Below are positions 36,270 through 47,347 of a stretch of 64,000 nt of DNA, piece by piece; the first letter of the stretch is position 1, and each line of letters starts with the position of its first letter. Position numbers and translations under genes: made by a program. Source of the stretch: Datisca glomerata (lineage: Eukaryota; Streptophyta; Magnoliopsida; Cucurbitales; Datiscaceae); assembly GCA_003255025.1 (NCBI GenBank), contig QANY01006259.1, positions 558,001 to 622,000 on the forward strand. The letters are read 5' to 3'. Below the pieces are notes generated by a model. That model did no database searches. It saw only the letters and a program-made list of their open reading frames with translations, and was not told the origin of the DNA.

Positions 36270-37122
36270 TATGCTAATCTTATTGCATTTGCTTTAAATG
36301 TAGCTGAAACTCTAGATGAATCTGAACCTAGATCTTATCTAGAGGCTATGAAAAGAAAATATAAATATCAAAGGTGATTTGCTATGAAGGAATAAATTCA
36401 CTCATTAAACAAAAATCACACTTGGGTTCTTGTAGATAAACCTGAAGGTCAGAAAATTATAGGTAGCAAATGGATTTTCAAACTAAAAAAGTGAATTCCA
36501 GGAGTTGGAAAACCTATTTTAAAGCCAGAATGGTGGCTAAGGGTTTTAGCCAAAGAGTGGGTATTGATTACTCATAAATCTTTTCACTTGTAGTCAAGCA
36601 TACATCTATTAGATTACTAGTAGCCTTAGTTACTCAATTTGGGCTAGAGTTAGAACAAATGAATGTAAAGACTGCTTTTCTTCATGGAATCCTAGATGAA
36701 ATAATATATATGGCACAACCTAATGGTTTCATTAAGAAAGGAGATGAAACAAAGTTTGTTTGCTGAAAAGATCTCTGTATGGGTTAAAGCAAAGTCTCAG
36801 ACAATGGTATCTTAGATTTGATGAATTTATGATCATAAATGATTTTATAAGAAGTATGCATGATAGCTGTGTATACTGCAAGAGTAATGAAAATATTTCC
36901 AGGCTGTATCTATTCTTATATGTAGATGATATGCTCATTGTATCTGCTAATATTGCTAAACTTAAAAGGTTAAAGCATCAACTAAGCTCTGAATTTGAGA
37001 TGAAGGATTTGAGGGAAGCTAGAATAATTCTAGGAATGGGCATTTTTAGAGATAAGAGGAAAAATAAATTGTTTATTCACGAGGAAGAATACATTCATAA
37101 TGTCTTGAAAGGATTTGCATGA
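36270..37122 (+). pseudogene. Copia reverse transcriptase, broken
   Basis: The RT start is degraded (EAMKRKYKYQ at about 36340, then the GSKWIFK motif at about 36462). It proceeds through a VVKHTSIRLLVALV-like stretch, KTAFLHGILDE (about 36670) and RSLYGLKQSLRQWYLRFD (36766-36820), to the intact catalytic box LYVDDMLIV (about 36918-36944). Several in-frame stops (36374, 36493, 36575) and a shift near 36760 inactivate it. Confidence 0.88.
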
Positions 37123-37211
37123 CAAGTTGCAAACCTGTGTAGACATCTCTTGCCTCACATTTCAAGCTCTCATCAAATCAGTCTCCAAAGACAAAGGAAG
37201 AGCAAGGTTAT

Positions 37212-37898
37212 ATGGATAAAATACCATATGCTACTGTTGGGAGTCTGATGTACAATATGGTGGTGTGTACAAGACCAGATTTAGCTTTTGCAGCAAGCCT
37301 TGTAAGCAGATTCATGGAAAAACCAGGAAAGGAGCATTGGGAAGCAATGAAGTGGACTATGAGATACATAAGGGGAACTTCTAGGCATGGTCTGATGTTT
37401 GAAAAAGATAATTCAGATCAAGATCCCATTCTAGGCTATGTTAACTTAGATTTTGATAAAGACTTAGACAAAAGAAGATCTCTAACAGGATATGTGTTTT
37501 CAGTCTTTGGGTGCACTGTGAGTTGGAAATCTTCTCTTCAACCTATGGTGGCTCTATCTACTACAGAGGATGAATATATTGCAGCTATCAAAGTAGTCAA
37601 AGAAGCCTTATGGTTAAGAGGTATTGCTGAAGAATTAGGTATCTAACAGAACAACATCACTATGTTCTGTGATAATCAGAGTGGAATACATTTTACTAAA
37701 AATCACATGCACTGTGAAAGAACAAAGCAGATAGATATCAAGATGCACTTCATAAGAGAGGTGATTTCATCTGGAAAGGTGGTAGTGAAGAAAATTCACA
37801 CAGATGACAATCCTGCGGATATAATCACCAAACCAGTCGCATTTGTCAAGTTTGATTTCTGTCTAAACTTGATAAATGTGAGGACCCTGTCAGACTAA
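37212..37898 (+). pseudogene. Copia RNase H and polyprotein C-terminus
   Basis: The frame at 37212-37646 carries PYATVGSLMYNMVVCTRPDL, a YVNLDFDKDLDKRRSLTGYV motif (equivalent to the G-D-D-AGD-D-RRS-GYVF signature), and LSTTEDEYIAA. A single stop at 37644-37646 is followed in the same frame by DNQSGIHFTKNHMHCERTKQ at 37668 and the terminal DDNPADIITKPV, ending at 37898. This is the best-preserved domain of the element. Confidence 0.88.
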
Positions 37899-37952
37899 TG
37901 TAACCTGGAGAAGTTGATAAGATTTTGAGAATGATCTAGCTAAATTTTTTTC

Positions 37953-37964
37953 AAGGTGGAGATT
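37953..37964 (+). other. Polypurine tract of the 33-38 kb copia
   Basis: AAGGTGGAGATT directly precedes the 3' LTR start at 37965. This is the usual plus-strand priming site form in copia elements. Confidence 0.85.
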
Positions 37965-38444
37965 TGTTAGATGTGAATAAAACTTAAGTTAGTTATTTCA
38001 GCAACTAACTCACATGCATGCATTCATGGATAATCAACACGTATATATAACCTCTTGGAAATAAAATATGGAATGGAAGTTGATTATGTTCCCACATTTA
38101 CAACAAGAAAGTAGTAGATCAGAAGGAAAGAAGGAAGTCTTGATTACAAAAAGCTTTGATGAAGAAGGTTGTCTTACCTAAGTGAATTCGAAGTAGTGTT
38201 TAAGAGAGTTTGTATTCTACAATTTATGTTTTCCTTTGCTCTGAAAAGCTTTGTAAGTATGTAATTATCTTCTGATTAGTAGATTACACCTCTCTAGGGA
38301 TTGGATGTAGGTCTCGATTTGAGACTGAACCAGTATAAAAACGCCGGTGTCTTTCCCTTTTCTTCTCGACTTCTACCTTCTCTCCCATTTGCATGCGTAT
38401 CGAACCTGCACAGTAAACCCTCATATTAGTTCTATTTCATAACA
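37965..38444 (+). repeat. 3' LTR of the 33-38 kb copia
   Basis: This 480-bp LTR starts TGTTAGATGTG and ends TTTCATAACA, and is followed by the AAATC duplication (38445-38449). It lacks about 23 bp net relative to the 5' LTR, mostly in AT-rich and GAAAGAAAG-type stretches. Confidence 0.93.
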
Positions 38445-38449
38445 AAATC

Positions 38450-38709
38450 AAACACCAATGTGTTTTGTTTGACAATGATGAACTTGGTTATTTTCTAATT
38501 GTATAGTGCTCTGATTGTAGCATAATACATCCACCTTCTCGTGGGCAATTGGCAAGTCTACAATTAACCCATATAACTAAATGGCCTCTTTGATGGCCTT
38601 ACTAGCAGCCATGCACTCTACCTTAGTAGTATATAAAGCAAAAGTAGATAGAAAAGTTGACCTCTAACACAATGGTCCCCCTACAAGTGTGAAAATGTTG
38701 CCTATAGTG
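38450..38709 (-). pseudogene. Old copia RNase H (piece 3 of the split element)
   Basis: The minus strand from 38709 reads NIFTLVGGPL, then TTKVECMAASKAIKEAIW and LCYNQS, and ends QTKHIGV at the AAATC border. These match the YVFTL-GG-ISW, STTEAEYMAA-EA-KEAIW, DSQS and TKHIDVR motifs of copia RNase H. The following residues lie at 33327, across the plus-strand copia. On the high side it is cut at about 38710 by the CACTA-like terminus. Confidence 0.75.
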
Positions 38710-38716
38710 GACCTCG

Positions 38717-39775
38717 CACTACAATAAAAAAATGCTTTGATAGCGGTCAAAAAATGCTAGCATAGGGTTTCGATAGTGTTTCCAAAAATGTGATGTATAC
38801 CGACGTAACTAAAAGTCTGCTACCTGCGATAGCATTTTTTAAACGCTATCAAAAAGCCTACAATAGCGTTTTTTAAACAATATCAAGAGCTTAGCATTTT
38901 TTAAACGCTATAAAAAGTCTTTCATAGCATTTTATAAATGTTGGAGTAGCTCTTTTATAGCATTTTATAATGCTATCGTAGGTCTTTTATAGAGTTTTAT
39001 AAATGCGTCATAGGTCTTTTTATAGCATTTTTCATTATTGTTTTGTTAATGTTATTAAATACTTTTTAAACGCTATAAAAAAAGCCTACGATAGCATTTT
39101 TTAAACAATATCAAGAGCTTAGCCTTGTTTAAACGCTATAAAAAGTCTTTGATATCGTTATATAATTGTTGTAGTAGGTCTTTTATAGCGTTTTAGAAAT
39201 GCTATCGTAGGTCTTTCATAGAATTTTACAAATGCTGTCGTAGGTCTTTAATAGCATTTTTCATTATTGTTTTGTTAAAGTTATTAAATATTTTTTATAA
39301 CTTTTTTTACTTATACTAACAATTGTAGAAATATAAAAAATAAATAAATTTTCAGAAAATATCACGAAATAACAAAATCACATCATTTTATTTAATTAGT
39401 CAAAATTGTTACATACTAATTATCTACTAAAAATCACATCTCAAAATGATAATTACATATTGATTTTTACATAGAGCAAGCAAAATTACCTTATCCAAAA
39501 AAAAAAAACTAAAATCTAATATAAATTCATGTCGTGTACTAAAGGTGAAGGTACCCTAGGAGATCCACTTGGTGAGGAGGTGGTGGCGCAGGTAAATGTC
39601 TTGGTGATGCTTAAGGACAAGATCAAAGTGTTATACCAAAGCATGGATGATCCATACAGATGAAAGAGAAATCCTCCTATTCCAAATAGTACAATCTAAA
39701 TTATCAACAGCTAAGAAATGACTTATTAAGTTAAGAAGTTAAGAATTATTGTCAGACTTACAACATTCCATGATA
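38717..39775. mobile_element. Truncated CACTA relative of the 24.9-30.7 kb element
   Basis: It begins CACTACAATAAAAAAATGC, with the same subterminal AACGCTAT / CATAGCATTTT repeats as the first element (38740-39300). It then follows the same internal order: the proline-rich exon remnant (about 39535-39610) and the stretch starting GGACAAGATCAAAG (39617; homologous to 25769). Similarity fades after about 39770 and no right terminus is found, so it is an internally or 3' deleted copy. It sits within the RNase H coding region of the old copia. Confidence 0.7.
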
Positions 39776-40600
39776 GTGTATAGTCGTTGGTGGAGAGCAA
39801 TCAAATTCTAACATTTAACTACAAACTAAGTTCATTATCTGTCTCAAAATACAACATTTAACAAGAAGTCAAGTTTATCTAAATAATGTCTTATAAGACC
39901 ATAACAAAGCTTAAGTGATAGAGAAGGTTCATAGCAACACTAAGCCTTTCAAATCCATCAATTCACTCACCCCCAAAAAGAAGAAAAAGAAAATAGATTA
40001 AATATGAATTGCATGAAAGTATAAGGATTACGTTGAAAAATATATACAATGTAATAGGATACTCAGAACCGTTAGGATATTTGATACTAAATCTACTACC
40101 AAAGTTTGAAGTTTAGCATATGTAGTTCACTCCTTGTGCATTAATTGATGGAAAAACGATCCAGATCAAACATAATACCAAATGTCCAAAAAAGACTTCA
40201 AAAAATATACCAATGTTCATATCACAAAACTAATTACCAAAACATACTAGTAGGACCAACCCACAAGCCAAAGGTTTCTTCAAACAACTTCCATGTGTTC
40301 CTAATCATATTTTTCAAAAAAACAGTTTGATCAGAGATGATGCAAGCCTCGGTCAATTACCCCTTCCACTAAACTACAAAAATTTATCAGCCCCCTTCTA
40401 CTAAGTATAGTTAAAATAATAACAACAAATAAGAAAAACCATTACTCAGAGATGTTGCAATCCTCGATCAGTTACCCCCCCAACCACATTTCAATCATGG
40501 CCAGTTTGAACACCATATTCCCCTCTAAATTTAAATCTTGGTCAGTTTGTTGAACACCATCCCCTCATCCAAGTCCAATTAGAGTTTTCTCTTGTTACTC
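39776..40600. other. Unassigned DNA between CACTA relative and copia RT
   Basis: No coding pattern is seen. A local duplication is present: a GATGTTGCAATCCTCGATCA-like unit near 40450 resembles one near 40337. It may be the remaining part of the CACTA copy. Confidence 0.3.
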
Positions 40601-41345
40601 ACACCAAATTGCTGGAAAAGCTTGATCTAACATTTTGTCTAAGACAGACATATTTTTCCCTTCATTCTATCCAACTTGATTTCCATGCCAAGAATCTTCT
40701 TTGCTTCACTTAAATCTTTCGTTTCAAATACCTTTCCTTTCTAACTCTCCACCAGGCCTATCTCCACTTCAATCTAGATATAATCAACATATCATCTACA
40801 TACAAAAGCACATATACAAAAGATCCATCTTGAAGCTTCTAAAAATACACAAAACGATAAAATTGACTTCTTATGTACGTTGCCCAATCATAAATTGATC
40901 AAACTTTAAAGTAACTTTTTAAATTTGCAGGCCAATTCTCTTTCCCAATAAATTTATACCCGTCCAGTTGATTTATATAAATCTCCTGACCTAAATCACC
41001 ATGCAAGAAAGCAGTCTTGAGATCAAGTTGAGCTAACTCCAGATCAAACTGTGCACGAAAACTAACAAAATAAGAATGTACGAATGTTAAACAACTACAT
41101 AAAGTATCTTATTGTAGTCTATCCCTCCTTTCTGAGCGTATCCATCTACCATCAATCAAACTTTGAATCTCACATTGTGTTTACAAGAAATGCCTTCCTT
41201 TTTTGGTGAAGACTCACTTGCACCCAAATGCTCTCTTTCACTTTGGAAGTTGCACCAACTCTCAAGCCTGATTCGTATCAAGCAGTGGCTCTCATTATTC
41301 ATTGCTTCTTTCCATTTCAAACTTTCAGAATTCGGCATTGCTTCT
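40600..41345 (-). pseudogene. Old copia reverse transcriptase (piece 2 of the split element)
   Basis: From high to low coordinates the minus strand reads SLKWKEAMNNE (about 41320), then AQFDLELAQLDLKTAFLHGD (about 41040-40990), the intact YVDD box (40791-40802), and DLSEAKKILGMEI with KLDRMKG (about 40710-40660). That is RT motifs 1-6 in order. Stops and shifts are frequent, and some spacing is lost around 41080-41150. The C-terminal palm ends near 40600. About 100 residues before the RNase H piece at 38709 are missing. Confidence 0.75.
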
Positions 41346-41695
41346 CTAAAATTAATAGGAATACAATCATCAATGGTAGGAACGACATAATACCGTATTA
41401 CAACATTGAGTAGGTTTATTTGTATTCTCTTATAATTACAAAGTGAAATTATTTTTAACTCTGGTTGAGGTGGTTGGGAAGAATCATTATCCTCATCTGA
41501 ACCGAAATCCTCCTCATCTAAATCAAGTAAAGAATAAACAAGTATAGGAGCAGTTAATCACAATTAACCTCAGTCTCAAAGTTCATCTATTGTGGAACCA
41601 CCCCTTTTTTGTTTTCAACTTGAGACCATTTTATTTAACATAGATGACTCATCACATGTCACTTGCTCGCTCAAAATTATCTTCTTCTACTCAAA

Positions 41696-42156
41696 TCACC
41701 AAAGTCTGTACCCTTTTACACCTGAGCTAAAACCCAAGAAAATAACTTTCTTGGCTCTAGGATCCAGCTTAGATTCCTTCACATGATGATAAGTAACATA
41801 TCCAAAAACATATAAAGCATCATAATAAGTAATAGGTTTCCCAGACGATACCTTGAAATGTGATTTACTCTGAATAGCAGTCGAAGACAACATGTTGATC
41901 TAATGACATGCATACATAACTACATCAGCCCAAAAACCTTTGCTCAATCCAGAATTTGACAACATACACCAAACATTTTTCCCAACAAAGTATGATTCAC
42001 ATGTTCGGTTACTTGATAACTCTCAAATGTCTTACGATTCCCTCCTTTCTGAGCCTGTTTTCCTACAGCACAATGCTTGCAAAAATTAAGTTTCCCTATC
42101 TTGGAACCTTTTAATAGTCTTTGCTTCACAAGTCCCTCTGAATCCTTTTCACCCAC
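41696..42156 (-). pseudogene. Old copia integrase parts
   Basis: The frame at 42156-41944 reads KLNFCKHCAVGKQAQ, the C-x-x-C of the GAG-pre-integrase zinc site. The frame at 41893-41696 reads VFGYVTYHHVKESKLDPRAK and FLGFSSGVKGYRLW, the integrase C-terminal copia signature. The central DDE core between them is largely deleted (only about 50 bp remain), so this integrase was internally shortened. Confidence 0.75.
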
Positions 42157-42222
42157 ACGTCTCGGAAGTACATGCGAAAGTTAAGTAGTATCAGGGGCAA
42201 TATCTTTCAGAACATCAGAAAT

Positions 42223-42580
42223 CTACAACTGCCCTACTATTGTGCTCTGATTGAGAAAATACAAATTACCATTTCTAGTACCTCTCAAAAGAACCATTGC
42301 AGCTGAAACCACCTTCAAAGATCCACCTTTCAATGTCATTATGAAATCCTTTAATTCTAATGTCTCAAGTGAGATAAGGTTCTTCTCCAAATCCGGTACA
42401 TACCAAACATCAGACAACATCTCCATTGGTCCATCATGCATTTGAATTGAATTTTCCTAACCCTTTTATTTTGTAGATATTGTCATTACCCATCAAAACT
42501 ACACCTCCATCCAGATCTTTAAAATTAGAAAATAAATTTCAATGTGGATATATACGGTAGTCACAACGTACATGCGACGT
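42223..42580 (-). pseudogene. Old copia protease, cut by the gypsy insertion
   Basis: From about 42575 the minus strand reads CDYRIYPH, corresponding to the GCSYHMCPH residues just after the DSG motif. It then reads LFSNFKDLDGGVVLMGN (about 42535-42480), MHDGPMEMLSDVWYVPDLEK (42441-42382) and NLISL. The residues before this (LFD then ACSY) are found at about 56450, across the gypsy element. Confidence 0.7.
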
Positions 42581-43679
42581 AGAGCAGCGATTGAAAAATT
42601 ATTTTTGAAAAAAAGAAATTCGGAGCCGCCACCAATTATTTTAGGCCGTGATTAGTCACTCAATTATAAAATCAAATATTTTAGTCTGCGAAAATTTAAA
42701 GTTGGTTCCGGAGTCATTTGCGTGTGGGAAATGTATTAGCACCCCACAACACCCATTATGAAAAATAGTTACCAAATTTAATCAAATGCTATCCAAATTA
42801 TTTTTTTAAAATAATGTTATAGTAATTCAATTTTGAATGTCCAATTTGGTTCATTTTGCATCATAAAAATGAGCAAATAAATGACATTTAATGGGTGGTA
42901 GAAAGACCATTGAAAAATTATTATTTTTTTATATTTTTTAAATCAAAGAGTTATTGGTGTTACTCTCGGTATCCTAAAATAACTCCTCACCTTGGTAATT
43001 CGAGAAATCTGGTATCCCAAAAATTTCAAAGTCCGTCATCAGATTTTTTTGGTGAAAACTAAATAAAGAAAATAACAGAATTTTAATTCAAATTATTATG
43101 GTTTTAATTTGTGAACCCCAATTTTGATGATAAAAGAATGAAATAATAATTACATACAATCGTAACGATATGATAATTATACATAAATAAATAAGAAAAG
43201 ATAACAACTATAAAGAAAAAGAAAGAATAATGGAAGAAAACGTTAAAAGATGATACATAAGTATGATAAATTTAAAAAGAATATATGGAGTGAAAATAAC
43301 AAAACAATACGATAAATAATTAAAAAGATATACAAAAACAAATTAAAACAAACCAATAATATGTACTAAAAAATGAAAAAATAAACAAACACAAAAAAGA
43401 AAAAAAAAAGTACAAACAAAAAAAATAATAAAATAAAAAAAATGACAGAGGGTGGAGTCACCCATGTTAAGTAACAAATGGTGATGTCACTCTCTATTGA
43501 CAAAGGATGATGTCACCCCTCTATTTTTTTTTCATTTTTTCTTTAAAGATATATATTTATATATAGAATTATTTAATAATAAATTAATCATAAATTTTTT
43601 CATTTGCAAATAAATTAATCTATGAAAAAATGTTTAATTTAATACATAATTGACATGAGCACGCTATTTTTTATTACAT

Positions 43680-44080
43680 AGCCTATTAATTATCATTTTT
43701 CATTTCTTCTCTCAATGTTAATCAAATAGAAAAAGAATAATCATGGATGGTAACTAATTTAAACAAGTGTCACTAAAATTTTTTTTTGTTGTTTGGAATA
43801 TAAATATATCATTTTTTTATTTTGGACTACTTACTTCACTAATTGTCATTTTTCCTTTCTTCCTTCATTGCTAGGAATGATCATGGATGGTAATTAGTTT
43901 AAACAAATTTCACTAAAAAAAATTAATAAAACCTTCAAAATAAATTATTTTTATTTGGGATATAAATATATCATTTTTTTTATTTTGGACCACTTAGTTC
44001 ACTAATTACCATTTTCCTTTCTTCCTTCATTTCTAGGAATGATCATGGATGGTAACTAGTTCAAACAAGTATAACAAAAA
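43680..44080. repeat. Tandem repeats inside the gypsy 3' LTR
   Basis: Three imperfect units share TTCTTCCTTCATTTCTAGG and ATCATGGATGGTAACTAGTT. The TCATGGATGG word lies at 43741, 43881 and 44043, giving unit lengths of about 140 and 162 bp. Confidence 0.7.
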
Positions 44081-44734
44081 TGATGAAAACAAATTAAAAA
44101 GAAAAGGAAGAAAGACTTGTAAGAACATAAAAAAATCAAAGCATAAATATTTTCATAATCTTGTATAGAGGTTTTACTCTATATTTTATGTATTTTTATG
44201 TATGAGAAATTATCATAGGAGATCTTTTCATCAAATGTACACTTTCAACCCATTAAAGGGTTGATTCGCATTGAAATAATTTGACACCCCTCAAAAGCTT
44301 TATCCTCATCCTCATTGATTGAGTTGATGATAAAAACATATGATTATCAAACTTGTAGAGAAATCAACAATACATGAAAATAAAACTTAAGATTAAGAGT
44401 AGGAGAAATGATAAAGAAAGAGTAAACAACTTATGTATGGAAAATGAAACAAAGAAATATCAATTACAAGAGTATGAAGAAGAGAGATGATGAATAATAA
44501 TGAAAAGATATATTGTAAGCTAAAATGTAAGAAATTTGAACTACCTTAATAGAAAGAATAAGAGAAGATGAAAGATGAATAGAAATGAAAACTCTCTCTC
44601 TCTCTCTCTCTCCATTTTTTACTATTTTCTCAAGACCTCTCTTTATCTCTATAAAATCTCTTCTCTTTCTCACTCTCCCAATCTCTTCTCTTTCTCACTC
44701 TCCAAATCCCCCTTTCAAGTGAAGACTTCTCCTC

Positions 44735-44742
44735 TATTTATA
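44735..44742 (-). promoter_or_regulatory. TATA box of the gypsy LTR
   Basis: The minus strand reads CTATAAATAGAGG, a near-consensus plant TATA box about 195 bp into the LTR. It is followed by a CT/GA-rich leader, as expected for the U3/R boundary region. Confidence 0.6.
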
Positions 44743-44937
44743 GACAAACTTAAGGCTTCACTTTTATTTTTAGTCATTTTGTTCCATTTTTATTTTTTAA
44801 TCCTTGGACAATTCTTCTTATTTTTAGGCATTGGGCTATTTTTCAAATCATGCACATAGTCTTAGACTAGTATATGAGCCAAAAAAATAAAATTTATATT
44901 TTTAAAGTATTGGACCAGATAAAATACGGCATTTACA

Positions 44938-44955
44938 GCTGCCCCCCTTTGTTCA
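44938..44955 (-). other. Polypurine tract of the gypsy element
   Basis: The minus strand reads ACAAAGGGGGGCAGC immediately before the LTR start TGTAAATG. A G-rich tract next to the 3' LTR is the plus-strand primer. Confidence 0.7.
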
Positions 44956-45039
44956 CGCTTCTAAACTTAGAAGGTACAGAGGTGTAGATAATATTTTGAT
45001 CGAGAAAAGACTATATAGATAAGGAGAATAGAAACCTTC

Positions 45040-45530
45040 ACTTATTCGGGTTCTATGAAATGGAACTTATTCGGATTCGATTTAAACATATTAATTGAAA
45101 TGGACCAGGCGCTGAAATCGGGCTTCGACCGTGACAAATTCAGGTTCGATTTAACCTAAAATAAAGAAATGATGTGGACCTGGATAGATGCAGGCTTCGA
45201 CCTCGACTCGATACGGGTATGATTTAACCATATTAATTGAAATGGACCAGGTGCTGACACCGGGCTTCAACCGCGATTAAGTCGGGTTCGATTTAACCAA
45301 AGATAAAGAAATGACGTGGACCTGGATATACGCAGGCTTCGACCTCGACTCGATGCGGGTTCGATTTAACCATATTAATTGAAATGGACCAGGCGGTAAC
45401 ACCGGGCTTCGACCACGACAAAGTCATATTCGATTTAACCGAGATATTCGAAAGAAAACAGACCTAGATAGACGCAGGCTTCGACCTCGACTTAATTTGG
45501 GTTCGATTTAACTAAAGATGTTGAAATGAT
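45040..45530. repeat. 142-bp tandem repeat in the gypsy 3' untranslated region
   Basis: Three copies start with AATTGAAATGGACCAGGCG or a close variant (about 45092, 45234, 45376). Each contains GCAGGCTTCGACCTCGACTC and GGTTCGATTTAACC. The period is 142 bp. These repeats are markedly GC-richer than the rest of the window. Ogre/Tat elements are known to carry tandem arrays here, which can seed satellite DNA. Confidence 0.85.
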
Positions 45531-46385
45531 ATTTGATCTGATTTTTACAATTTCATATGGTACAAGAGCTAGACTAATGTAGGCTCTAAAAGTCATGTGT
45601 ATATTTCGAAAGAATATCTTTAAATGATTTATGCACTTGAATTGCATCAAAACAGATCAATATGATGCATGTCTATGCATTGTAATTATTGAATATAAAT
45701 GCAAAGTAGTGATTTTGAGTGCATGCATGCTACGCATGATTGTGAACATTTGTAAGGAAATTATTTGATGATTTTTTTGAAAGTTGACTAATGTCGCCAT
45801 ATCCTTCACCCTTCAAATCAATCACTTGGCCTAGGGTCGTGGACTCCTAATGAAGTATCGAGCATACTTTCAAGAAAATGATGCATCTCTATTCATTGGT
45901 TTGTGGCCCAGTATTCAGCTTCACGTCGATGATGAAGAGAAATGACTAACTTCTCCATATTTTACTTCTTTTTTGTGCTTTAATTGCAATCCTCCAATCG
46001 TGTTTTGGCCTTCGTCATGTGCATACTGACTTTCTCGTGGTGACTTTTCAGATTTCACCTCGCACTCAGACCGCCTTTCTTAGTTCCTATTCTTTTCTTT
46101 TTTTTCCAATCATTTTTTTTCTTTTTTCAATATGCTTCTGAGTTATTTCAAGAGTAATTGATGATATCTTAGAATCGAGAGCAATAAGAAATAATGAAAA
46201 TAATGAGAAGATGAAGTATATGTATTTGTCAACTGAGAAAGAAACAAGGCTCTTCATCGATGATGAATAATGCTTACAAACAAGGATTTGGAAAAAAAAA
46301 TGGAATAAGAATTTCTCCAGTATTCGAGTCAGCGCTTTTTAAAAACATTTTTTTCCCAACTTCATTTTTCCCATACTTAGAGTGG

Positions 46386-46604
46386 TCAAACGAAGTACTT
46401 TTTGGCTATATCAGAATTAACTATATGCGGTAAATCAGCTCCATCCATGTTTGTTATCATGAGAGCTCCTCTAGAGAAGGCCTTCTTGACAATGAAAACT
46501 CTTTTATAATTTAGGGTCCACTTCTCCCGGTAATCCTTTTGATATGAGAGTATCTTTTTCAACACCAAGTCTCCTTGGGGGACACAATTTTTTGTTATAT
46601 GCAT
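46386..46604 (-). pseudogene. Gypsy integrase C-terminal region
   Basis: The frame reads GDLVLKKILSYQKDYREKW then NYKRVFIVKKAFSRGALMIT and NMDGADLPHIVNSD. This is the Tat-type polyprotein end in which a GDLVL-K SH3-like fold is followed by G-Y-V-KAF-GGAL-L-NMDG. The C-terminal end is close to 46386. Confidence 0.85.
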
Positions 46605-46891
46605 GCATCATTTTTCTCTGATATAATTTCCCTCTACATAACGCAGCCAATATTTTTTCCTCGATGAAATTCAATTTCTCAATCGTGTTTGTACCCTCTG
46701 TTTCTTCTAATTTTTCGCCTCCATTAAGACTCTGAGGGAGCGAATTTCTACCTCAATTGGAAGGACCGCTTCCATGATATATACCAAAGAGAATGGCATT
46801 GCCCCAGTTAATGTTCGGACTGATGTGCGGTACCCATGTAGTGCAAACAGGAGCATCTCATGCCAATCCTTATAAACCTCTGTCATCTTCT

Positions 46892-47248
46892 CTATATCCT
46901 TTTTATGTTCTTATTGGTTGCTTCCACTGCTCTGTTCATTTTCGGATGATAAGGAGATGAATTATGATGCTTAATTTCGAATTGCGCACATAATTCTTTC
47001 ATCATCTTGTTATTTAAATTTGTCCCATTATCTGTGATGATCCTTCCAAATAGACCATATTGACAAATTATTTTTTTAATGAACTTAACAACCGCACTTC
47101 TGGTTCCACACGAATAAGAACTTGCCTTCACCCATTTGATAAAATAATCTATAGAGACCAAAATGAAACGATGCCCGTTAGAGACTTTTGGTGTGATGGG
47201 ACCAATGACGTCTATGTCCCACATAGAGAAAGGGCAAGGTGCAGCCAT
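46892..47248 (-). pseudogene. Gypsy integrase catalytic core
   Basis: This is an open 118-codon frame with all three catalytic residues: D in MWDIDVIGPI (residues 10-19), D in IITDNGTNLNN (about 69-79) and E in MNRAVEATNKNIKR (about 103-116). The DDE spacing is right. Integrase inserts the cDNA into the chromosome. The frame ends just past the glutamate, and the following linker (46890-46610) is frameshifted. Confidence 0.9.
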
Positions 47249-47347
47249 GACATGTAAAGGGGATGCGGGTACGTGAGTTTTATCCGCATAAATTTGACAT
47301 TTATGACATTTCTTGGCGTACTTGATGCAGTCAAATTCTAGAGTTAA

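Larger units (their letters stand above)
33328..38444 (+). mobile_element. Ty1/copia retrotransposon with two LTRs and target duplication
   Basis: This is a structurally complete plus-strand element: 5' LTR 33328-33830, primer-binding site from 33834, gag, protease, integrase, RT, RNase H, polypurine tract about 37953-37964, and 3' LTR 37965-38444. The flanks are AAATC at 33323-33327 and 38445-38449, a perfect 5-bp target duplication. The domain order PR-IN-RT-RH is diagnostic of copia. It is inactive: stops and frameshifts occur in gag, between protease and integrase, in integrase and in RT. Features resemble the Tork/Tnt1-like group, a tentative lineage call. Confidence 0.92.
42592..44937 (-). 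repeat. 3' LTR of the Tat/Ogre-like gypsy
   Basis: This roughly 2.35-kb LTR begins (minus strand) TGTAAATGCC at 44937, next to the polypurine tract. It contains a TATAAATA box (44735-44742) and (CT)n near 44590. It ends in the block GGTGGCGGCTCCGAA and GTGCTAATACATTTCCC (about 42620-42750), which is conserved in plant Tat LTR ends. About 42790-43560 is homologous to 55665-56430. The outermost bases near 42575-42600 are uncertain. Confidence 0.75.

Noticed and set aside
44575..44859. 94-codon plus-strand frame of leucine, serine and phenylalanine
   Set aside because: It is the antisense of the CT/GA-rich leader in the gypsy LTR.
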